Source: Gracilaria gracilis (lineage: Eukaryota > Rhodophyta > Florideophyceae > Gracilariales > Gracilariaceae). Taken from it: DNA of 64,000 nt. Below the pieces are notes generated by a model. That model worked only from the letters and a program-made list of their open reading frames with translations. It did no database searches and was not told the DNA's origin. Each line of letters begins with the position of its first letter. The stretch's first letter is position 1. Location of the stretch: positions 1,116,001 through 1,180,000 of the forward strand of contig JARGSG010000012.1 of the NCBI GenBank assembly GCA_030374805.1, read 5' to 3'. Both the position numbers and the translations under genes were made by a program. Shown in pieces: positions 1-11,485 of the stretch.

Positions 1-1994
1 GGAGTTGACAACTTGATATGCTCGTTTCGTGTCCGCCAGCAGCGCAGCTCATTCGCAATTGAATGAGCGCAGCTCGAGGAGGTGTGTGTTAGTACACACG
101 CAGGACGACAGCAATGAGCCATTGCGACGTGTCCACGGCGTGGACTACGAAAGCAACTTTCTTGATATTTCGAAGGGTTTTGTGTGACCTCCCTCGCCAG
201 GCTCGTCAAACGCCCCATCAAGTCCTTCCTAAAACTACACAACCACCGCCAGCATCAGGTGGACTACCGATGTTGCATACGCCTGGCGATGCGGTGCGGT
301 GCGTATGGAAGGGACACGTTACCTCTATCGTACCCATTAGATTTTGGTTCGGGCCGTTCCAAGCGCTAAGGTTCAGCCGCATTGCCTGCAGCAAAAGCGA
401 GAGCTTTCTTTTTTGTCCGGCGTCACCGGTGGCAGGGCCGCAGTCCGGTGGTTTTCGCCAAAACGTAAATCGGTATCCCAAGACCAAACGCTGCGAGCAA
501 ACCCAGCCCATTCCGCCATCGTCATCGTTCTGCGTACAACGTCCTGCAATCCAACTCCGCACCGTCTATACCCGTTCATCGCCGCCAATCCCGCATCCAC
601 AACGCGCGCCACGCCGTGCGTCTGTCAGCCGAGCGCCGCTACGAACACCACCGAGCACCGCACGCAAAATCGCTGCCGCTCCACCGAGTCGTTTCAGAGC
701 GGTTCCAAGCCACCGCAACCGCCACTCTTGCTCACAACGACCGCAATCGCCGCCGCCTATGAGCCTTCCGCCCGCTGCTGACACTCTCGATGATAATAGC
801 AACGACTCGTGCTGTGGCACACGTGTTGGTGGTGGTGGAGAGCGCGTGGGCGCTAGCCTGGCGCTAACGCTGAGCATCTGGGGGCACGTGTTGCGCCGGC
901 GGCTTGATTTCAAGGTGTAGAGGGCTAGCGATTGCTAGCCTTGTCGACGAAGGGGGTTAAAGGGCTAACGTTAACGTTAACCCTCTTACGCTTGGTTGTT
1001 ACACGTGATCTATGTACGTTGTGGCGGAAAGCTGCAGGATGAAGGTAAACATTGGTCCGCTCATACAAGGGTACTTGTTGGAACACTACCATTCGGGTGC
1101 TCTCGCGAACGCGGCGATACCAACAGCAGTACAGTAATGCGTCCACTACCCTTGGTAAGGCATGTCCCCTCGGCACCGGACCGCCGTGAAGCCGATGTTC
1201 ACCTGAGGTTAGGTCCAGAACTATAGCGTACGTCGATCTGCTGTTGTCTATCGCAGCGGCTATACGTTCGCGTTTGTGTGTCAACGTAGACGGAGGTAAA
1301 TGGGAACTTGTCGCAAGAACCACGTTGTTCTTCTTCACTCTCAAGTATCCTTGCCCATCCCATTCAGTTCAGTTCGCAAGTTGAAGAGCGCAGTTGTAAA
1401 ACGACGTGCGGCCACGTCATCCCCTTCTAATCAAGTCTCAGGTGCCGTTTCACATGACGCCCTCTCCCCAGCCGCAGCCTCACTTCTACTCTTTCACAAC
1501 TTCCCCCTCCAGTAGTTTTCACATTCTTTCTGCAGTCCTGTTGTGCCTTCAAAACACGCTCGGACGCGAGAACCCAGCTGTGACTAAAACTTTCACATTA
1601 CAGGTGCACTGCATAAGAGGTGCAATTGAATGAACAAGTACTCTCAGCTGACATTCACGTGCCTTGGGAGTACGGTGAGGCTTTACTCCGGGCCTCCATT
1701 CAATGCAAGCGTCTCTACGCGTCGGGCTGTAACCGTCCTCTTCATCACATCAAGTGACATGTAATCCTCCTAATCATCACTTCATGGGACGACATGTAAT
1801 CTCCGTAATTAGCATCTTCCCTCTTCGTCTCTACCAAGAGCTCAATCTATTTATCTTGGTCGATTAAGGTACCGTTGTACCAATAGAGCTTTGTTTCAGT
1901 TATTATGATTGTAGCCAGTTGGGAGCTACGGGAAAGATACGGAAGATCAGAAGGATAAGATTCTTAAAACTTAAGGCACGTACGTTAAAAAACA
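1..1994. other. No recognisable gene; one long open frame
   Basis: The longest frame runs 114-920 (+). It is rich in Pro, Ser and Arg, has no domain or motif I recognise, and overlaps equally long frames on the other strand, so it may be chance openness in GC-rich DNA. An imperfect inverted repeat built on GTTAACGTTAAC sits near 967-992. Nothing else is supported here. Confidence 0.4.
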
Positions 1995-2094
1995 TTATCC
2001 TTTCTGAGCAGTATATGTTTCCTGAATGAGAAAACCACAAACCGGGTTTGAGCTGATTTCATTCTGTAGAAAAAGAAGCAAAAGAATATAGACT

Positions 2095-2604
2095 TTAGAA
2101 ACTTCTTTTAAAGAGATAACGTCGTGCACAAATGTCATAAATCTTCTCGCCATTACAAATGGCGACTTGAATAACATTGGCTACAGCACGAAAACAAACC
2201 GAATGCAGAGCTCGTCTGTGACAAATTTTTCTGTTAAGAACTTCAAATTCCTTCAAACAGTGATGTATATTTTTGTGCCTTGCTGTAATGCATCCGTGCA
2301 GCTTTTTCAAGTTTTGGGGTACTTTGTTTGTAGTAACCCAAGCTTCATCTCCATATCTTGCATCTGTCAAAATATGTTTATTGGTTCGAAGGTGTGTTTT
2401 CAAATTGCGACGAAAAATGTTCACATCAAGATAATGTCCGCATGAAAATCCTCCATTAATCCACAAAATTTCTACACTGTAGACGGAAATACCTGTCTCA
2501 TATCGCAGACTAGCACAATACAACTTGTGCGAGTGCCAGTTTCTCGAAAATTGTTGCGGCTCTGCAATACAGCAGTCCGTACCGTCTACAGACATGTAGC
2601 ACAA
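2095..2604 (-). pseudogene. PIF/Harbinger-like DDE transposase, C-terminal fragment
   Basis: The 169-residue frame has the order of conserved blocks of the DDE_Tnp_4 (PIF/Harbinger, ISL2EU-like) transposases: VDGTD at residues 6-10 with the first catalytic Asp (D7), a 'LRYE...ILWINGGF' block at about 33-53, 'IFRRNL' then 'LTDARYG' with the second Asp (D81), and 'ARHKNIHHCLKEF' at about 108-120. In relatives the last block usually reads RHE, so the expected catalytic Glu is Lys here (K111). This transposase would cut and paste a DNA transposon in the nucleus. The N-terminal DNA-binding part is missing; a pyrimidine-rich acceptor (accgtttcag) just upstream on this strand hints at an earlier exon. 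The copy is judged inactive from the missing N-terminus and altered acidic residue. The family call is by recognition, not by search. Confidence 0.72.
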
Positions 2605-4012
2605 CTGAAACGGTGTGGTTGAGAACCGAGAACTTAAGCATATCTATTCAGACGTGTTAAAAAAATTTATGTATATATTCAAATCAGAAACATATTAAAA
2701 AAAACTTACCGCTTTAATTCGTTTTAACTAATATATAAATATCCAGTACCATTTCCTGAAGCTTTTTGCATCCACTTCACATATAGTTGCGTTGACATGC
2801 TCAGTAGAGTACTGTCGCAAAAACAAAACACCATATAATAAATGCTTTGGTTCTGCGTTTTTGCGCAACTCCGGTCGTATTTTATTTTACAATGTAGCAC
2901 ATGTCCAAAATGTCACACCAAAAAGCGATCGAAATCGGGAACTGTAGAAAGAAGAGTTTTTTTGCGAACGTTTTTAAAGATGCTAATGCTAGCGCCACGA
3001 AACGTGTTCGCTGTCGCCACTTTCCGCGTAGTGGTTATCATTCGAGTAAAACGATCCTATAGGAAGTGCGAATCGTAGACCGCGTCGTACTAACGTAGAT
3101 CTTGATCGTAACTTATAACGAATAGTCCTATCATTTCTGCTATCAATAAAGACCATGTTCCCTCTCTATTGTGGTTGATTGCAGATTTGAATTGGCTTCT
3201 CCTGCCAGGTTTGTGTTTGCTACTGTTAGTGTGGAAACCTAAAGAAAAGCAAAAGTATGTGGAGAGTTTAAACATGTAGCGGTAATACCCAATATTGCTT
3301 TTCTGACGAGAATAATGTCAGTTTATTTTAAGAATTATCTGAAATCAATACTTTTGGTTTTTTGACGACGTCACAGTCGTTATTGTTTTTTTGTTAACGT
3401 TCTTCTTCAGACGGACCTTGAAAAGTCGATTTTACGCTCTCATTCGACTTCAAATCTACTCATGAGTAATTTGAAGTGAGAAAAAAAACTTATAGAAGTG
3501 AAATATGTCACCTTCTTTCTACATGGTAATAAAAATTTTGTAAGGTATCATCGGTTCTCTGAGGATTTATGAGAGCCTTTATATCGACAAAACCTTCTAA
3601 ATTAAGTGGTTGAGCTAAAGTTGAGTGATAAGCGGTGGGTACACTTCGAAGAGTTTTTGGCTAACTACTGTTTTATGTTAATGGGAGCACTATTGTCTCT
3701 CTTTCAGACATGGCATCGATTGGGAAGCCAATGCGATGGCGAGTAATAACAACCTCGACTCGGACAGAAAGTTCATTCCTTCATGTTGCAAAGTTCAAGG
3801 TGCGAAACCGCAAGCACAGCGAGTATTCTAATGAACTACTAAGTATACTTCTATTAATTATAATTGAAGCTTACTTGCACAAACAAACTGCGTCCGTGTG
3901 CAGCAGTAAGAAAATGTGTACGCCTACTGACAGGTTTATGTCTATACATTGAATTTGTATGACCTGATATTTGTTATCAAATTCGTTTGACATTCGGAAG
4001 TGTTCTACCTTT
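2605..4012. other. AT-rich stretch without a recognisable gene
   Basis: Only short frames are present. It may hold the lost 5' part of the neighbouring transposase relic. The last five bases before the next element, catat at 4013-4017, are the left copy of its target duplication. Confidence 0.4.
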
Positions 4013-4017
4013 CATAT

Positions 4018-4326
4018 TGGGGAAGCTGTGTCCATGCTTACGGGACGAGTAGTTGCGCACGGAGCAAGAAGTAGGACCGAAGGCGGACACAGGCTGCCAA
4101 GAAAACTCTCTGAGGTTTCTTCCTTCTCTCTGGCGCCTTCTCGGGGTTCGCCAGGACAGCGAGCCCCTGTTTATTGTAGAACCCCTCCCGGACGCACCTC
4201 CAACCGCAAGGTGCGCCGGGACGTGAAAATGATAGGACGCTCGTGGCGTCCTATCGCAGCGCAGTCAGTGACGGCTGAGGAGGGGGGCCGCTGGAACGGA
4301 CCGGAACCGTGTCACAACTGTCCACA
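4018..4326 (-). repeat. 3' LTR of the outer Copia element
   Basis: It matches 16974-17281 and has TG...CA ends (TGGGGAAG...GTCCACA on the plus strand). A 10-bp perfect inverted repeat, GATAGGACGC with GCGTCCTATC, could form a strong hairpin at about 4230-4255. A G-rich polypurine tract on the minus strand lies just inside the element at 4327-4336. Confidence 0.88.
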
Positions 4327-4615
4327 CCCCCGCCGTTTCCGTTCAACCTCCAGCAAACGGAAATAAATTTGAAAAAAAAACACACGTGTAGTTATGCGCC
4401 TGCGGCTGGGATGCAGTTGATAGATTGCTTGTCGCTCGCGCTCCACCCGCCGAGCTTCTCCGATCTCCACTCTCACGCTGATCGTCGTGGAGGACGGCTC
4501 TTTGATCTGTAGGTTTATTGTGGCTACCTCAGCGGCGCCAGAAAGTGTTGCATCGCTGACGGGCTCGCCGAGTCTGTCGAGTGGTTGTGGCTCCGAGATC
4601 TTCAACTACTAGAAG

Positions 4616-4668
4616 GTAAGTAACTCTACAACTAAACCACTTCTGATATTCTTTTTCTTGCGTCACAG
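4616..4668 (+). other. Putative 53-nt GT-AG intron in the 5' leader of the antisense gene
   Basis: The donor is gaag|gtaagt, close to consensus. The acceptor is a long pyrimidine stretch ending gcgtcacag. The first ATG of the downstream frame (4670) lies immediately after the acceptor. A canonical plus-strand intron here supports a real plus-strand transcript, opposite to the retroelement. Confidence 0.55.
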
Positions 4669-4669
4669 A

Positions 4670-6089
4670 ATGCTGATCATCAAATCTGGGGCTGTCGTGA
4701 TCACGTCCAACAGCCAAAGCTCAAGAAGTGCAATGGTTTTAGCTAAGAAGTTCCGCGGCGGCTACCCAATGAAGAAGCGCACAACTAGGCATAGCACTCG
4801 TGCGAATAAAAGCGGCGAAGTTACTAATTCCGTTATCGTTAAGTCGCGCATGCGTCAGGCTCATCGAAAGCACGGGCGCAACGCCGTCTTTCTCTTCAAG
4901 CGGCATGCGGATGAGTGTGCGATATCCCGTGAGGATACCGAGAAGTGGACCATGAATAACATCGCCACGATAACGCGCGTGGATGAGGGCGGCTTGGAGT
5001 GCTACACGTTCGAGCACAGCAACGGTGACCACATCACCGGATACGCCGCTGATATCGACCGCATGGCTGGGCGGCGTGTCAGAAAGTGGTGCCAAGCGCG
5101 GCCCAAGGTGCCTCTAGATCATGCGACCACCGAGAGGTATGGTCTTTTGCAACTCTGGCGAGGGCTCTTCCGAAGAGTGGACCATCGACGCAGTCATGTA
5201 CGTGGAGGAGGACCAGACCATGCCGGCCGAGGTTGGCGTCCGTCGTCTTGAAGGCGGGCGTTATTACGCGCACAACAACGATGAGGCGTTTTGGGGCTGG
5301 TGCCGTATCGAGTTTGGTTCCCTCGGCGGGCTGGCGTTGACCAATGCCCTCACTCATCTCGGAGTGTGGAAGGGTGGAGTCCTGTACCGAAAAGAATTGG
5401 ACCGTGTCACTGGATCCATGAAAGTCGTGGCCATTGATGACGACAGGGTCGTTGACGCTCTGGATGCTCATTGCATGAGTCACCCTGGCGTGCCCGTTCG
5501 CGTTTCAAGTCCGGGCAACCGTGGTCTAACTGAAAAGACCAAGCGGTTTGAGCTTTATGGCGCTCGCATGCTGGTTTCTAGGACGGTAAACCTGTGCCTG
5601 CAAAACTCGGTCGCGAATGCAATCGCCCGTGTTGTTGGAGAGGACTATGCGAGGGAGAAGATGTACTCAGAAGTGATGCCTAGCATGCTGTCGTTTTCAG
5701 ATGCAGCTGGAGGGGCTATGGTCCATGCCGACGAGGTGGAGTTGGGGCGAGTGCACTTCGATTATCACAAGTATGGGGGGTACATCAAGTATCTCCTCAT
5801 GCAGGAGGAAGGCGTCTACCTTGTCCGCTTGAGAGCCAGGAACGTAGATCATGTGATCTGCATCGGCTGTGACGAGGGAGAAGTGCTTGATTCCTTTGAG
5901 CGTTACCCTTTGAAGCTGTGTGAGTTCGTTATCAGATGCTGCGCTGGGGATCCTGCTTCGTTCAATCGTGTTCTGGAGATCCGACACGTACGCACTGTGC
6001 AGCGTCGTGAAGGGAGTGAGAAGAATAAGAACAAGAGAGGGGCCGCGAAGCGTGCCAGGCGCAAGGCAAGGGCAAGTAAGGGCAAGTAA
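4670..6089 (+). CDS. Antisense accessory gene of the Copia element; second half resembles a papain-fold cysteine peptidase
   Basis: This plus-strand gene lies between the element's RNase H and 3' LTR, and converges with pol at a gap of about 45 bp. It occupies two overlapping open frames; one break or an unrecognised intron separates them. The first frame (from ATG 4670) is very basic at the N-terminus, then has a tryptophan-led block (about 4950-5060) faintly like a chromodomain. The second (5121-6089, 322 codons) has 'NLCLQNSVANA' with Cys159, 'VDHVICIGC' with His244 and 'VLDSFE' with Asp257. The Cys-His-Asp order with hydrophobic strands around the His is that of clan CA (papain/OTU-like) peptidases. 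The C-terminus (about 298-322) is a Lys/Arg-rich tail fit for nuclear entry or nucleic-acid binding. A role against host ubiquitin- or SUMO-linked silencing is speculation. The peptidase call rests on spacing and local context only. Confidence 0.5.
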
Positions 6090-6133
6090 AGGAAGAGTAG
6101 TAAGATAAACAACAAGTAATGCCTTGCTTAGGA

Positions 6134-6880
6134 CTGTGTGATTGAATCTAGTAACTCTTTGGGTAGCTGCCCCTCGACCATTATAGTATTCAAGCCCTTA
6201 AACATGTGAGGGTTGATTTTCGTAAGGGCGTCAGCCGGGTTCCTGTGTCCCGGTATCTACTCTAGAGAGTTGATCTCACGGGCTTCAAAGGAGTCACGGA
6301 GACGCGCTACTGTAGGGTGGAGACGAAAGTTCTTCTGTTCGTGTAGTGTAGATATTGTGCTGTAAAGCCCAAACGAGTCTACTAACATCTGGAGGTTTGG
6401 TCTCGGACCCTGGCTCTGAGGATGTATAAGGTACGGCACCGTTTCAGCCAGATGGATGGCTCGGTCTGCCTTGTGGGCTGCGGCAAGGATTTCCACTCCA
6501 GCAGAGGAGAATGAAACTCGGTTCTGCTTGGAGCTGTGCCAGTCGAGTACATGGAACACATGGCGATCTCGTGAGGCGAATGAAAATCCGCACAGGAACC
6601 CTGTCTGTCCGTTGGACGTGTTGCCTGATGCGACATTGCTGAATGCCATCACTCCCGCGTTGAAGTGGCGGGCAGACACGGGCTCAACAGGGGCTCTGTA
6701 GAAGAGAGTTGGCGACAGCGACTTCAAGTAGAGCAGAGCTTGGTTGAGTTGTGTTATATGAGAGACCTTGAGGTTAGAGACGTTCTGTTGCAGCTTGCTC
6801 GCCACTGAGGAGGCTTGTGGGAGAATGCCGTGACCTAGGAAGTTTTAGCTTCCCGGTCAGTGCTTGGAACCGACGTAGCT
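6134..6880 (-). pseudogene. RT end and RNase H part of the outer Copia element
   Basis: Minus-strand frames here carry the Copia RT-RNase H connection ('LEELRRFQALTGKL'), then the RNase H block with 'HVLDWHSSKQNRVSFSSAGVEILAAAH' and the terminal 'GHRNPADALTK'. These are hallmark motifs of the Copia RNase H, the enzyme that removes template RNA during reverse transcription. The part is cut off from the rest of RT by the nested element that begins at 6892, and is otherwise broken in one or two places. Confidence 0.78.
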
Positions 6881-6891
6881 CTTCTAGTGTG

Positions 6892-7316
6892 TGAAGTACA
6901 CTCACGCGAGTAAGTATCAACAATGCCCAATAAATAGGGATACTATTCGCAGCACCCAAGCGGGGACAAAGGAGCGTGCAGCGACGATAACAACGGGGCA
7001 CGAGACAGGCGTGCAGCACCGGTAGCGGCGGCAGAACGACCCTATGGGAAACTATGCGATGAAGAATCGGCTAGAGGATGCTTGAGGTTTACCACGGTCA
7101 GCTCTAACCAGCGGGAGGCGCTTAAGTGCATCTCCGAGGACAGCAGCCACGTGTCGAAAAATAGTAAACAATCTATCTACAAAGGGGGTCCCTGAGGGCT
7201 GGCCCAACACAGTGCATGAGCCCTACACGTGGACACCCAGAGAGGCACCTTGTGCACACTAAACTACTACTATGCTACTATGCATACCCAATATGGGCTG
7301 ATTCTATTGCACTACA
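6892..7316 (-). repeat. 3' LTR of the CCC/GGG element
   Basis: It is 425 bp, matches 12565-12989 at about 96% and, inverted, 18363-18787. It contains four CCC-N3-5-GGG dyads, at about 6956, 7013, 7188 and 7288. Confidence 0.88.
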
Positions 7317-8731
7317 GACTCCCCTTCTTAGGCCTGGCCTCGTCCCGAGGCCGGCAAAACATTCCCATGCGGGGTAAGGGCTAATCTCGAAGGCAAACAC
7401 ATCCAACCACAGCCTTTGAATCCGCCAAGATCCCATGTGGGTAACCATAAAGCGCGAACGAGTGGTACAGAATATCCATGCATGGGCCCTGGCCTACGCC
7501 GTAGACCAGCCGACGCGGCGGAGCACAATTGATTGTATCTCGAAATCCCAAGCGGGCGGCTAACAAGCGGGGCAGCGACGGATCGAATCGGAGACGAACA
7601 GAGTCCCTTCATGGGTTGCACGACTCTTCCCGGTTGGGTTGAAAACATTTTCATTTCCCGAAGTCGTCCCAGTAATGGGGAAGTTGTCGAGAGTACTCCA
7701 GCCGAGCCGTTCCAGCGAGTGGAGAAGCTGTCCAGTGGGTTAGTGACGGGAGCGGCGTAGTGCAGCAGTCCCACAGGTTATACTCGCGTAGTACCAGCCT
7801 TGGAGTAGCCGCGACGATAAACGCAGAGCGACGCGACGAAATGCATACCCCGCGACAAGGGCTAATGAAGCCCCGTGCTTACCCTGGACTCCGCCCCTAA
7901 CCGGAGTCCTGTCCTTGTGTGGCAGCTTTCCCGGGCGGGGCGAAGATCGAACGTTTGGAGCACTGCGGGCTGGCTGCCGTTACTAAATTGATTCCAATCT
8001 CCGAGGGTTGCGCCAATATGACCATGGGACACGAAGACCAGCGCTTTCCCGATGGGCAAGGCATTGTAGACGTGGTCGACTTCCTTTTGCCGAGACGCCG
8101 TACGGGACCCGCGCCGCGCCGCAAGTATTCCGAGAAGGGGCAACAAGCGAGTGTTCAATATCCTGATACTCTGAAGGCTTACGCTAGCAGTGCACGCAGT
8201 CCCTACGGGTCGAACATATGTAACCTTTGCGTCCCAGAGTGGGTTCGTTATACTCTCTTCCTTCCTGTTTGCTGAGAGCCGTAGCCCACACGGGTGCATT
8301 TTGCCTTCATCGCAATTCCCCGGCCAAGGGTCTGGTCCGCGCCTCTTACACGATAGACCCCTTGGGAGTATGGCGAGCCTTCGGTCCCTAAGATCAAACA
8401 CACCCTCTGGGACGAAGTCACGCGCAGAACACAGCGACGACCGGCTCTTGGAAATGTTGCGGTTCCGGTTCACCCTTCGCGGGAGATAGAGACGCAATGT
8501 CCGTATGTGCGACACGCGCAAACAGCCACTTCTATCCCGTTCGGGAGCCACCAGCTTGATTGCCAGCGCTTTCGAGGCTGCGCAGAATCCAATTCTCAGA
8601 GTGGATGTCAATCCCTAAGGCGTAGCGAACTCACCCTCGTTAATGTGTTACTCCCGTTGGGTATCTTGACGTAGGTACGGTTCCTATCCCTTCAGGGGTA
8701 TGTCGCACGTGCACGGGGTCCCTGATGGACG

Positions 8732-8910
8732 TATCGAGCGCGGTAACGAACGTCCCCGTAAGAGCCAGATTGCTTTAGTAGGCTGTGGTCCCGGTGGGTT
8801 GCGGGAGTCCTCCCAATGGCCGTGAGCACGGTAACGAATGTCCCGGTGAGGGCCAGGTTTCCTTAGTAAACTTTGGCCCCGGTGGGTGGCAATGAGTCGT
8901 CATGATGGAC
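8732..8910. repeat. Diverged tandem duplication of about 90 bp inside the CCC/GGG element
   Basis: Two units can be aligned: each has 'cggtaacgaa.gtcccc/cggt', then 'agccag/ggccag', a 'ttagta' block and a 'cccggtggg' dyad in the same order (first unit about 8732-8820, second about 8821-8910). Identity is roughly 75% by eye. The dyads lie at matching positions in both units. Confidence 0.55.
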
Positions 8911-11485
8911 GCGTAAGCTCTAATAGTGTCAATAAAGAACTTTTGCTTCTCTCCATGCCCTCGCGAGAGTCACAGTAGCGGCGAAATCATTCCCTTCGTG
9001 GGTCAGATTACGCATGTGGGCACTGTTCACCATATGCGCAGCATGCGGCACTGCGCGAAGGCAGCGCAAGACGCCCTGGTAGGTGGTCCTTCTCTTGTTG
9101 GAGTGCGGTTGGGCTCCACATGCCGAGATATCCCGGTAGGGAGCACCATGAGCCTCGTTGGACGGCTGCAGTGTGCACGTTGGGGTGCGCACGTACGTGT
9201 CGTGCGTGCCGGCAAGGCCGCGTGGTGCACAGTACGCCATGGGGCGCAATGTGAATGTCCCCTGTAGGCAAATAGGCCAGAATGCGCTAAATTCCCAAGG
9301 GGTTACTTGCAAGAATAATCAAAAAATCTTGCCCGGAAATTACCCTCCCGTATGGGGTCAAAAAGAGCGATTCTTTGTTTCGCCCGTATCTCCGAAACGC
9401 GGACGTTTCAAGGGCTCGCAGTGCCCGTTTTGGGGTGTGCGGCAGATCAAAATACTTAGAATATTTTGAACGTGCCGAACCGCCTCCCTACGGGCAATAC
9501 TGTAGACCGAATCGGCTACCCATGCGCGTGGTCCATGTGGCGTTTTGCACGCCTGCATCGGCGCATGATGGCGCGCGCGCCTGTGAATGGCGCACGCGTG
9601 TCCCACGTGGGTAATTTCAGAGTGCAAAGGCACACGCCAGCGATGTACAGCTTCCCGTCGGGTGTGCACAGTCCTCAAGAGGGTCTGCGTTCCGCATTGC
9701 TGGTGTCCCAAGTCGTTTCAAGTCGTCCCAAAGGGGTCCCAACGGCTTCCAAAATAGCGCGATCCGTTCCCGAGTCCTGTGCAAGACCCAAGAGGGCTTT
9801 GAACTGGCGCTATCCCGCCGGGAAAAGTTTTGGCCGCCATGGCCGGGGGGAGACTATGCCAAAAATTTTCTTGCCCAAACGGGAAAAGTGACCCAAAGTG
9901 ACCAGATGATGTTCACCACAGCCCTGCGGGCTCACTTAGTTGTAGTACGTGCGAGTAGGAGCCCCGAGTTTCAAATGAACACGGTGCAGTAGCTCCGAGA
10001 AATCTTGCGAACTTGAATATCACTCCAATCGAGCTTTAACTGTCCCAGACCCATCAGGGGCAGTACCGTTGGCCATCCTGACGAGGAACTTTTGATATCG
10101 GAAAGCCCAAGAGAGTGCGTTTCGAACAAAGAAGTCCTGTGTAGGTCCCATCAAACCCAAATGGGATGGAGACCAATGAGACATGAGACATTCCAAGAGA
10201 GAGTGGCCACATCCCAAGAGGGGAAAACTTCTGAAATCAAAGGTAGACTATAACCCGAAGGGCATCATGAAATACACAATCATTCTCCCCCTCTTGTGCG
10301 AGCGCACCGCACGAGTTGCGAAGGCCCAAGCGGTATTTCGAAAGACGGAACGGCGGATATCAGGGTGCATATCAACTAATAATTATGGATGTAAAACCCA
10401 GATGAAGGGCTCGAACGGAAACGAGCCCAAATGCATAAACGAAAGCCAAAAAAACCAAAGAATCCCAAAAGGGTAGAATCCGTAAGCGGTTCATCCAGAA
10501 CGGTATTGAATAATACCGTAGAGATGCGAAGAAACCCATCGGGGTCCAAAAACGCCTGTGATTCATCCCTTGAGGGGTAATTGATGACAAGAGGAAACCC
10601 ATTTTGGTTCTGTAGAGGATTCGAAAACTGTTCTCTCCAGAATGGGCCAATTGCGAAAAGCTGTCATCCAAGCCCATGTAAGGTTTGCTGAAAAACTATA
10701 ATCCCACAACGGCTATGTCGATCGACCAATATCCTGGTATCAGGTTTCCCAGTGAGGGATAAACCAAAATATCAGATGAATGGTCAGCCACGGAGCGGGA
10801 ACGAATTTGGAAACCTGTGAGGTATCCAAAGCGTTCCCAATGGGTGAGGATAAATCCTCAAAAGGTTGAGGAAGTCGATGCCCTGTGTGGGCTTCCCCGC
10901 CTTTTCCCGCAAGGGTGAATTAGAGAACTTCACTTCAGAGAAGAAACAGTTTCCTGTTCATCAACGTGAACACGGCCCAAATGGGAACACAGCTTCCAGT
11001 ATAAAAAATGATCCACATAATGGGAGCCTCCTCAGTAGATATGGCCAGAAAACCAACCTCTACCGGATACTGTATCCGTGACAAAACCCAAAACGGGACG
11101 ACCACGATGGTGTCAGGAATCAGTAGACAAACACCCAGTTGGGAAAGAGTGTTCCAGAAAGAAACGAGAGCAACTCGTTGCCAAGCCGCATTCGTACCCA
11201 ATCTGGGAGAAAGACACAAGAAGGGAACCTCCCGTGTCAGGGTTACTTCCTCCCAAGCAAAGGGAGCAACGAGCACGGGCGTCCTGACAGGGAGGTGTTC
11301 GAAACCCCAAAAAGAGGTTTCGGGAGAAAGGGAAAGGGGATAGTGCAAAGTTAGAGAAATCAGTATCTCCCGTGGGGAAAACAAGTTAGAACAAATTAGA
11401 CAACAATAACAAAAGATCTTGGATCCCAATGGGGTAGAATCCATGTAGTGAATATGTCCACTTCAGAGGAGAAGTTGTTAAAACG

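Noticed and set aside
114-920. 268-codon open frame as a gene
   Set aside because: No domain, biased Pro/Ser/Arg content and overlapping long frames on the other strand; kept only as a remark.
4018-4326. Solo LTR
   Set aside because: Its left flank catat is matched at 17282-17286, so it is the 3' end of the 13.3-kb element, not a solo copy.
8732-8910. CRISPR-like repeat-spacer pattern
   Set aside because: Only two diverged units and a eukaryotic context; it is a tandem duplication.
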